In this document: piece by piece, positions 15,071 through 20,097 of the stretch
Layout: each line of letters opens with the position of its first letter
Position numbering within the stretch: position 1 is the first letter of the stretch
Assembly: GCA_003554565.1 (NCBI GenBank)
Contig: PWGR01000225.1
Span: 1 to 20,097, forward strand
Length of the DNA stretch: 20,097 bases
Direction of reading: 5' to 3'
DNA from: Clostridia bacterium
GTDB lineage: Bacteria; Bacillota; Sulfobacillia; SLMV01
Position numbers and translations under genes: made by a program
The notes under the pieces: model-generated
What the model saw: only the letters and a program-made list of their open reading frames with translations
What the model was told of the DNA's origin: nothing
The model's database searches: none

Positions 15071-15513
15071 AGGGTGCACCTCCGAGGATCGATCTACTGG
15101 GCCAGTAACGTTTGGGTTCGAAGGATGTTATATCAGCCATAAGGTAAACATTGCAAGGCCATATGCGCCACAAATGCCGGTATTTAGGTTCGCGTAACGA
15201 AGTTGTTAAGTTGCCTGAGGGTGTTCTCTGGCCCTGAGGGGCGAGTAAATAGTGATGATATCCTCTTGAAGGGATTGTGAGCGAATGCTGGATGGATGTG
15301 TCGGTATGCAGCCGTTAACCCCTCAATTCTGCTGCAATCCGGGGATCGTCCCGGTAGTGTGACGAAAGTTTTGTGTCTCTGAATGTACTGTGCGAAAGCT
15401 GAGACTATCGACCCCTGTCAGGCTTAGCTGTTGCACTCATATGCCGATCAATATCCTGCTGTCGACACCAGTTTCGATCGTCCTGCTTATGGGAGTTCGT
15501 CCGACTGTCTTTA
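15071..15513. other. Gene-free divergent gap
   Basis: This gap lies between the minus-strand ABC exporter and the plus-strand folT-like gene and must hold both promoters, but only the folT side shows a good one (15514-15549). An 8-base direct repeat CCTGAGGG occurs twice between 15215 and 15245, and a small hairpin CCGGG-CCCGG occurs at 15339-15354. GGTTCGAA at 15115-15122 looks like a tRNA T-loop core, but no tRNA folds around it. No protein-coding frame is convincing. Confidence 0.45.
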
Positions 15514-15549
15514 CTTTGAAACGCGGGCGTCAGACATAATATGATTATG
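15514..15549 (+). promoter_or_regulatory. Promoter with palindrome upstream of folT
   Basis: TTTGAA (15515-15520) and TAATAT (15537-15542), 16 bases apart, form a plausible promoter. The -10 box lies inside a perfect inverted repeat CATAAT-ATG-ATTATG (15535-15549) with 6-base arms and a 3-base centre. The outer arms and the ATG centre match those of the palindrome at 7201-7219. A regulator bound there would cover the -10 box. Confidence 0.45.
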
Positions 15550-15599
15550 GAGATACTGGTGCCATTACGCGTCTTTTTCAATGCTATGATCTGTGCACC

Positions 15600-15633
15600 C
15601 ACCTGCTGCAGCGCTCAGGTGTTGTGACAGGTC
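15600..15633 (+). promoter_or_regulatory. Leader hairpin with an alternative pairing, just before the folT ribosome binding site
   Basis: CACCTG (15600-15605) pairs with CAGGTG (15616-15621). The same 5' arm (ACCTG) can instead pair with CAGGT at 15628-15632, six bases before AAGGAG (15639-15644), so two structures compete. The sequence does not match the known tetrahydrofolate riboswitch as I remember it. A translational switch is possible but unproven. Confidence 0.3.
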
Positions 15634-15653
15634 AGGGGAAGGAGTAGACTGGT

Positions 15654-16160
15654 ATGTCTACGCGAACAATAGTATATGTAGGGTTGTTGACCGGGATTAG
15701 TGTCGTCTTGACCCGTTACTTCGGAATCATGGTACCTATTGCAGGCATTATGGGGCTCCGTCTCAGCCTGGGGGAAATTCCTCTTTATCTGACAGGGATT
15801 ATGTTTGGACCGCTGGCCGGCGGGGCGGCCGGTGCAGCCGCAGACCTGATCGGGATGGCTGTTGCCCCGGTTGGACCGTATTTCCCCGGGTTTACCCTCA
15901 GTGCGGCCCTCACCGGATTGATTCCCGGCATTATTCTTTTCCGCCGGGGAACTGATGTCACCTTCGTTTGGCTCCTCGTCCCTGCAGCCATCACGGGATT
16001 GATCGTGACTTTTCTAAATACGGTGTGGCTGACCATGATGATGCAGGAAGGAATCTATGCACTCCTCCCGTCGCGGGTGCTCAGCCGGGTCCTGATCATA
16101 CCGGTACATGCACTGCTGCTGTGGGTGCTGTCCAGCCGCCTGAAAAACCTGCGGAGGTGA
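15654..16160 (+). CDS. folT: Folate-family ECF transporter S component (FolT-like)
   Basis: This is the substrate-binding membrane subunit of an energy-coupling-factor vitamin transporter; it captures a folate or related vitamin and needs the shared EcfT and two EcfA ATPases, which are not in this window. ATG 15654 follows AAGGAG by 9 bases. The 168 residues form about six helices. The family pattern is visible in the first half: YVGLLTGISVVLTRY, LRLSLGEIPLYLTGIMFGP, GGAAGAAADLIGMAVAPVG and PGFTLSAALTGLIPGI, which closely follow FolT / S-component proteins. The last helix (VLIIPVHALLLWVLSSRL) is followed by a short basic tail. A promoter with an operator-like palindrome and a leader hairpin lie upstream. 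Folate specificity is inferred from overall resemblance; another ECF vitamin cannot be excluded. Confidence 0.8.
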   Translation: MSTRTIVYVGLLTGISVVLTRYFGIMVPIAGIMGLRLSLGEIPLYLTGIMFGPLAGGAAGAAADLIGMAVAPVGPYFPGFTLSAALTGLIPGIILFRRGTDVTFVWLLVPAAITGLIVTFLNTVWLTMMMQEGIYALLPSRVLSRVLIIPVHALLLWVLSSRLKNLRR

Positions 16161-16601
16161 CCGCGTCCATCAAACGGCGGGGTCTGTTCCTGCTCTGCTG
16201 TTATGATGAGCGCTGCTCGGGTGCGTAATAAATGCAAGGCACTAGCACTGACGACCTGCTCAGCGCCCTACTGCAGAGTCCCGAAGGGCACTGGGCAGGA
16301 ACGCCCCCGGGATTGTCGAATAGTGCAATATCGGCCAATCCTGTGGTTTGCACAAGTGTACGACAGATTGCTGGGCGGTGTGACACGATTCGTGGAGAGC
16401 TGTCTCGCTGCGCTGCCGGCGGATGCATGAGAAGAAAGAGCAGCGCCGCCTCCGCATTATGGTATAGCTGCATTGCCTTTCATATGCGGGTCTTTGACGC
16501 GCTCAGCCTGCCTTATTTCATTTTCGGGTTGTAGGTAGAGTCACACCGCTCGCACGGTTCGTCACAATGAAGAGCTCATTATGGAAAGGAGACGATAATC
16601 A
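16161..16601. other. Gene-free stretch before the flavodiiron gene
   Basis: This 441-base stretch separates folT from the flavodiiron protein gene. Two overlapping plus-strand frames (16203-16430 and 16232-16534) lack ribosome binding sites and match nothing I recognise. A weak promoter candidate is TTGACG at 16494-16499 with no good -10 box. The gene's own ribosome binding site is at 16584-16591. It may be another decayed region. Confidence 0.45.
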
Positions 16602-17789
16602 GTGAATCCGGTGCAAATCAAACCCAACATATACTGGGTCGGGGGAATAGACTGGCACCTGCGCAATTTTCACGGGTATATCACCCCCCGCGGTACCACC
16701 TACAATGCCTATCTGATTGTAGATGAGCAAATTACGTTGATTGATACAGTGAAAGACTATCTCGCCGATGAGATGTTGGAGCGCATCTCCTCAGTGTGTG
16801 ATCCGAGCGACATCGACTATCTAGTGGTAAACCATGTAGAAATGGATCATTCGGGCAGCGTGGGCCGGGTCATGGATGTTGCCCCTGAAGCTACTATCGT
16901 GACATCAGCGAAGGGCAGGGAGGGCCTCGAGCACCACTACGATGCGGCCAGGTGGGACTTCGAACTAATTGATTCCGGGGAAGAACTATCTCTGGGAGAG
17001 AGGTCTTTGACATTTGTTTACACTCCCATGGTTCACTGGCCGGATTCAATGGTCTCGTACGTGCAGCAGGAGAGTCTGCTTTTCTCCAACGATGCTTTCG
17101 GGCAGCACATAGCTGGACACGAGCGCTTTGATGATGAGGTCGGTTGGGATCTCTTGCACGAAGAAGCTGGCAAGTACTATGCGAATATTGTTATGCCTTA
17201 CGGGATGCAGGTCCTCCGTGCCCTACAGGCCCTCGAAGGCCTGAAGATCGATATGATTGCACCGAGCCATGGGGTTATATGGCGAACCTTCATTGAAGAT
17301 CTGCTGGATGTCTATCCCAGGTGGGCTGGTCATGAGACCAATCCCGAAGCCCTGATTGTTTACGACACGATGTGGGACTCCACCCGACAGCTCAGTACAG
17401 CTCTGCGCAGAGGGTTGGAGGAGTCAGGGGTTCCCGTGAAGGTGCGGTCGCTGCAGACCAGCCATGTATCTGAGATCATGACTGATGTGCTTTCTGCCCG
17501 GGCCGTTCTTATAGGGACGCCTACGCTTAACAATGGGATGCTGCCGACCGTAGGTGCATTTCTTACCTACCTTCGAGGATTGAGGCCCCAGAATCGGATA
17601 GGTTTTGCCTTCGGCTCTTATGGATGGGGTGGGCAGGGGGCACAGGAGGTGGCCGGGTTCATAGAGTCAATTGGTTGGGATATGCCGGTAGACTTGATGA
17701 ACGTCCGCTACCGCCCAGAAGTGGAACAGCTGGAAGAGGCGGAAGCCGCGGGCCGGAAGCTGGGCGAGGCGGTTAACGCCTCCGAATGA
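16602..17789 (+). CDS. fprA: Flavodiiron protein (FprA-type, O2/NO reductase)
   Basis: This cytosolic enzyme reduces O2 to water and/or NO to N2O, protecting anaerobes. GTG 16602 has GAAAGGAG (16584-16591) 10 bases upstream; the length of 395 residues is typical of the two-domain form. The metallo-beta-lactamase-like domain carries the di-iron ligands: H-V-E-M-D-H at 78-83 (His78, Glu80, Asp82), His145 in TPMVHWPDSM, Asp164 in LLFSNDAFGQH and His223 in APSHGVIW. The flavodoxin domain starts near 245 with ALIVYDTMWDSTRQL (FMN phosphate loop) followed by IGTPTLNNG and FGSYGWGG (FMN-binding loops). There is no C-terminal rubredoxin domain, so a separate electron donor is expected; none is encoded nearby. 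It appears to be a single-gene unit, with a hairpin at 17824-17849 after it. Confidence 0.93.
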   Translation: MNPVQIKPNIYWVGGIDWHLRNFHGYITPRGTTYNAYLIVDEQITLIDTVKDYLADEMLERISSVCDPSDIDYLVVNHVEMDHSGSVGRVMDVAPEATIVTSAKGREGLEHHYDAARWDFELIDSGEELSLGERSLTFVYTPMVHWPDSMVSYVQQESLLFSNDAFGQHIAGHERFDDEVGWDLLHEEAGKYYANIVMPYGMQVLRALQALEGLKIDMIAPSHGVIWRTFIEDLLDVYPRWAGHETNPEALIVYDTMWDSTRQLSTALRRGLEESGVPVKVRSLQTSHVSEIMTDVLSARAVLIGTPTLNNGMLPTVGAFLTYLRGLRPQNRIGFAFGSYGWGGQGAQEVAGFIESIGWDMPVDLMNVRYRPEVEQLEEAEAAGRKLGEAVNASE

Positions 17790-17823
17790 TTGCTGTACGT
17801 TGATGACTTGCAGTGGTAATGGG

Positions 17824-17849
17824 CGCCCGTCTTGTTGTGAAGGCGGGCG
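17824..17849 (+). terminator. Hairpin after the flavodiiron gene
   Basis: CGCCCGTCTT (17824-17833) pairs with AAGGCGGGCG (17840-17849), a 10-bp stem with one G-T pair around the loop GTTGTG, followed by TTCGTGTG. It lies 34 bases after the stop at 17789 and before the 3' end of the minus-strand gene at 17974, so it can end the flavodiiron transcript. The T-rich tail is weak. Confidence 0.55.
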
Positions 17850-17973
17850 TTCGTGTGCCCGTCACTACAGTTGACCGATCAGCTTTTTACTGTGCTGTCC
17901 GGAGTGAGAAGGTATGCTCCGCGGCCGGTTTTTTCCAGGCGGAAGACTCGCATGCTTGTGGTGAGAAGTATTG

Positions 17974-18924
17974 TCACACCCGAAAGGTGATGCCACAGCG
18001 GGCCAGTCTTTCTGTCACAGCCAATACCAGTACAAGTGATGTGATAGACAACAGGCCGGCAGTGGGCCAGTCGAAGTAGCGCAATCCCACCGTGTAGTTC
18101 ACGGGAATGTAGATAATACCCTGGGTCAGCCATGCCAGCAGGGGCCAGCGACCAATCACCCGCAGGGTGTCTCCCAGATCCAGGCTGCGCACCCAAAAGA
18201 TCAGGAAAACGAAAGTGGAAAACCCGGCAGAGAACAGGATGTAGGAAGTGCTGACGGCAGTTCGATCCATCGGCTGTATCCAGAAGTTCAGGGTGAGGCC
18301 GCCGGCCAGCAGTACCGCTGCCAGTGATGAGGAGATCCGGCAAAATCGTCCGGCCGGATGTCTCAGCAGTGTATCCCCCACAATGAAGCCCGTCCCTGCG
18401 ATGAACGTCCATGCCAGGACGGCCACCGACCCACCCTCCTTTCTGGCCAGAATTGTGTCTCCGAGCACCGGGTATTGAGCGACCAGAAAGGTGTATGTCC
18501 CGAGAAGCAATATCAACACAGGTCCGCGGGCAGTCCGGGGGAGGCGGGATATCACAAAGACAGCGGCGTAAGCCACGGCCCAGGTCTCCAATATTCCCCA
18601 TGTGGTCAGGAGAGTCTCGATAGATACTCCGCCGGTTGCCTGAACACGGTATACAAAATTGGGTACGTAACCCAATACAAACAGGACACAGACCCGTCTC
18701 AGCACTCGGCCAGGGCTGGCTCGCCCGCGTACGATGGTCAACGGCAGACACAGTCCCATGATAAACCCGAATAGGGGAGCGATCATGTCGAAAGGTAGTA
18801 CGCGCTGCGGTACTGCGTGATCGAGCAGGGTAGGGGGTTGGCTGGAAAGAAGCTTTATAAAATTGGCGGCGAACATCGCACTTATGGTGAAGCCGCGGAG
18901 GGTGTCGATGCTCTTAATCCGCAT
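17974..18924 (-). CDS. Multipass membrane protein, heparan-glucosaminide acyltransferase-like (DUF5009/DUF1624 type)
   Basis: This is a 316-residue protein with about eight to nine hydrophobic helices. It opens with the family signature RIKSIDTLRGFTISAMFAAN, seen in the HGSNAT / DUF5009 / DUF1624 group of membrane acyltransferases that acetylate sugars in eukaryotes and are mostly uncharacterised in bacteria. Other family-like stretches are APLFGFIMGLCLPLTIV, RRVCVLFVLGYVPNFVY and, near the C-terminus, GRWPLLAWLTQGIIYIPVNY. ATG 18924 is used because GAAGGGG lies 9 bases upstream; an in-frame GTG at 18942 overlaps that site. The probable role is transfer of an acyl group to an envelope sugar or lipid, inferred from the family only. 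It has no obvious operon partner; the next minus-strand gene upstream stops at 19168. Confidence 0.7.
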   Translation of the reverse strand: MRIKSIDTLRGFTISAMFAANFIKLLSSQPPTLLDHAVPQRVLPFDMIAPLFGFIMGLCLPLTIVRGRASPGRVLRRVCVLFVLGYVPNFVYRVQATGGVSIETLLTTWGILETWAVAYAAVFVISRLPRTARGPVLILLLGTYTFLVAQYPVLGDTILARKEGGSVAVLAWTFIAGTGFIVGDTLLRHPAGRFCRISSSLAAVLLAGGLTLNFWIQPMDRTAVSTSYILFSAGFSTFVFLIFWVRSLDLGDTLRVIGRWPLLAWLTQGIIYIPVNYTVGLRYFDWPTAGLLSITSLVLVLAVTERLARCGITFRV

Positions 18925-19100
18925 GCTTGCTGGCCCCTTCACAGTGATGAAAAAAGTTGCTGCAGCTGATCTCTGCCGCCAATCACGATTCCTCCTGGAG
19001 GCAGCGAGGTGACTACGGATTCATGTTAACCCTGCCTGTTACTTTGCGTCAATGGATCTCATTGCAGGTGGGATCTCGTCAAAGCATGCTTGCCGGGCCG

Positions 19101-19132
19101 GCGTGCCAGAGAGGGGAAGCCCACCGGCACGC
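19101..19132 (-). terminator. Hairpin after the MacB-like gene
   Basis: GCGTGCC (19101-19107) pairs perfectly with GGCACGC (19126-19132). An additional GGG/CCC pairing lies inside the loop. The site is 36 bases past the stop of the minus-strand permease gene (19168). No T-run follows on that strand, so this is a terminator-like or stabilising hairpin rather than a classical intrinsic terminator. Confidence 0.4.
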
Positions 19133-19167
19133 GCAGCCCCACTTTCGGGATCGGTCTGAAGAGTCAG

Positions 19168-20097
19168 TCAGCGATGCCGTAGTGCCTCAACAGGTGCCAT
19201 TTGCGCGGCCGTGTAAGCGGGGTAGGCGCCGAAAAGGATTCCCACTCCGACCGCGGCGAAAAAAGCTACCATGGAAGCGCTTGTAGTCAGGAGGGTCTCG
19301 ATCCCGTAGAAGGCGGCAAGGCCCGCTCCCACATATCCTGCGGCCACTCCCAGGGCCCCTCCGGCGGCGCTCAGCAACAGTGCCTCGACGATGAACTGAT
19401 AAACAAGATCCACGGGATGGGCTCCCAGGGCCTTACGTATACCTATCTCCCGGGTCCTCTCTGCCACCGATACCAACATGATGTTCATTATTCCAAGACC
19501 ACCTACCAGCAGCGCCACCGAAGCTATCCCGGCCAGCATGGCGGTCATTACGCGGCTGGCCTCCCCGGCCTCCTCAACCAGTGCATTCAGATTCGTGATG
19601 GTCAGTTCCGGTCCGGAGGCGTCTGCGTCCCCCGGATGATGCGGGTAGGGAGCCATCTGGACGGTGGATGCAGTTCTGGGAGTGGGGCCGCGAAGTGAAG
19701 CTGAGGCAGCAGGTTCCGGTGCTTCATCCTTATCTGTGTCATCTGTGTCCTCTGTGTCCTCTTCTATATCATCAATGTTGAATTTATGCCGCATGATCCG
19801 GCTCACCTGCACGATGGCTGGATCTACGGTCTCAGCACTGCAGGCCTTGAACCACAACTCATCTACCCTACCTGTCAGCAGGGCTCGCTGTGCCGCGGTG
19901 ATGGGTACGACTATCTGACTGTCAATATCATCGGCCATACCTTCGCCCATTTCCTCCAGGACGCCTATAACTGTAAAGCGCTGCCCCTCCAGGTATATCC
20001 CTTCCCCGACCGGGTTGCGACTGTCGAACAGGTGCTGCGACATCCTGTGTCCCAGCACGGCCACCTGCATTCTTTCCTGCACGTGCAGGTGAGAGAA
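19168..20097 (-). CDS. MacB-type ABC transporter permease, C-terminal part (5' end outside window)
   Basis: The frame is open to the right edge and reads ...FSHLHVQERMQVAVLGHR at the beginning, so the 5' end lies beyond 20097. The visible part (about 309 residues) holds the end of the extracytoplasmic MacB_PCD domain (FTVIGVLEEMGEGMADDIDSQIVVPITAAQRALL). After an insert comes the FtsX-like domain with the hallmark SVALLVGGLGIMNIMLVSVAERTREIGIRKALGA, then a helix pair and the ending GAYPAYTAAQMAPVEALRHR. Such permeases work with a MacB-type ATPase, often plus a membrane-fusion protein, to export peptides, lipoproteins or drugs; these partners should lie to the right. Between RHKFNI and ELTITNLN there is an insert of roughly 50 residues, rich in Asp, Thr, Pro and Ala, absent from the usual RHxxxxxDDFTIRN arrangement; its DNA contains a 9-base tandem repeat (19733-19759). 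Confidence 0.88.
   Translation of the reverse strand, partial: FSHLHVQERMQVAVLGHRMSQHLFDSRNPVGEGIYLEGQRFTVIGVLEEMGEGMADDIDSQIVVPITAAQRALLTGRVDELWFKACSAETVDPAIVQVSRIMRHKFNIDDIEEDTEDTDDTDKDEAPEPAASASLRGPTPRTASTVQMAPYPHHPGDADASGPELTITNLNALVEEAGEASRVMTAMLAGIASVALLVGGLGIMNIMLVSVAERTREIGIRKALGAHPVDLVYQFIVEALLLSAAGGALGVAAGYVGAGLAAFYGIETLLTTSASMVAFFAAVGVGILFGAYPAYTAAQMAPVEALRHR
19733..19759. repeat. Three copies of a 9-base tandem repeat inside the MacB-like gene
   Basis: TCTGTGTCA, TCTGTGTCC and TCTGTGTCC lie head to tail. Read on the minus strand, where the gene is encoded, they produce the repeat E/D-D-T within EEDTEDTDDTDKDE. The repeat length is a multiple of three, so copy-number changes would keep the frame and lengthen or shorten the acidic insert of the permease. 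Confidence 0.75.

Noticed and set aside
15115..15122. GGTTCGAA, a tRNA T-loop-like core
   Set aside because: The flanking bases do not form a T stem, and no acceptor or anticodon arm can be built around it.
15395..15653. Tetrahydrofolate riboswitch upstream of folT
   Set aside because: The conserved riboswitch core was not seen; only simple competing hairpins are present.
16232..16534. 100-residue frame on the plus strand (ATG start)
   Set aside because: No ribosome binding site, no recognised motif and an overlapping open frame of equal quality.
17879..18751. 290-residue frame on the minus strand
   Set aside because: It overlaps the multipass membrane protein in another frame of the same strand, and its composition is rich in Cys, Arg and His without helices, whereas the other frame has a clear family signature.
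1..20097. CRISPR arrays, integrase/attachment sites, rRNA or tRNA genes
   Set aside because: No regularly spaced repeats, no recombinase gene and no convincing RNA gene were seen on reading the window.

Overview
The window looks like chromosomal DNA from an anaerobic, Gram-positive-type bacterium (Bacillota / Clostridia-like). This is inferred from strong purine-rich ribosome binding sites, several TTG and GTG starts, a butyrate kinase / phosphotransbutyrylase pair, an oxygen- or NO-reducing flavodiiron protein, an ECF folate-transporter S component and a LiaF-like protein. Base composition is moderately GC-rich. Exported proteins carry very acidic linkers, which could fit a haloalkaline habitat, but that is only a guess. 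No rRNA, tRNA, CRISPR array, phage or intact insertion sequence was recognised.

Layout. 1-2081: the tail of one extracellular peptide-binding lipoprotein, then a full-length tandem paralogue ending in a hairpin terminator. 2465-4281 (minus strand): exonuclease III, a LiaF-like membrane protein and a DUF1294 membrane protein. 4559-6421 (plus): a D-threonine-aldolase / D-serine-dehydratase-like PLP enzyme and an unknown acidic protein. 6422-7239: a gene-poor stretch ending in a promoter that overlaps a perfect palindrome. 7240-9847 (plus): a small membrane protein, then the butyrate kinase and phosphate butyryltransferase operon. 10206-10792: a decayed, frameshifted gene that resembles the C-terminal two thirds of an M29-type aminopeptidase. 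10995-13122 (plus): an ABC exporter of NatA/NatB type. 13250-15070 (minus): a full ABC half-transporter. 15654-16160 (plus): FolT-like S component. 16602-17789 (plus): flavodiiron protein. 17974-18924 (minus): a multipass acyltransferase-like membrane protein. 19168-20097 (minus): the C-terminal part of a MacB-type ABC permease running off the right edge.

How the genes work together. The only clear pathway unit is buk-ptb (acyl-CoA to acyl phosphate to free acid plus ATP). The NatA/NatB-like pair is a second clear functional unit. The rest is a mixed set of transport, envelope and stress genes in short operons separated by unusually long non-coding gaps, at least one of which is a gene relic. 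The most notable non-coding signal is a pair of related perfect palindromes, CATAATAG-ATG-CTATTATG (7201-7219) and CATAAT-ATG-ATTATG (15535-15549). Each overlaps a plausible -10 box, one upstream of a small membrane protein and one upstream of folT; they could be operators of one regulator. I found no convincing entirely new multi-gene system.
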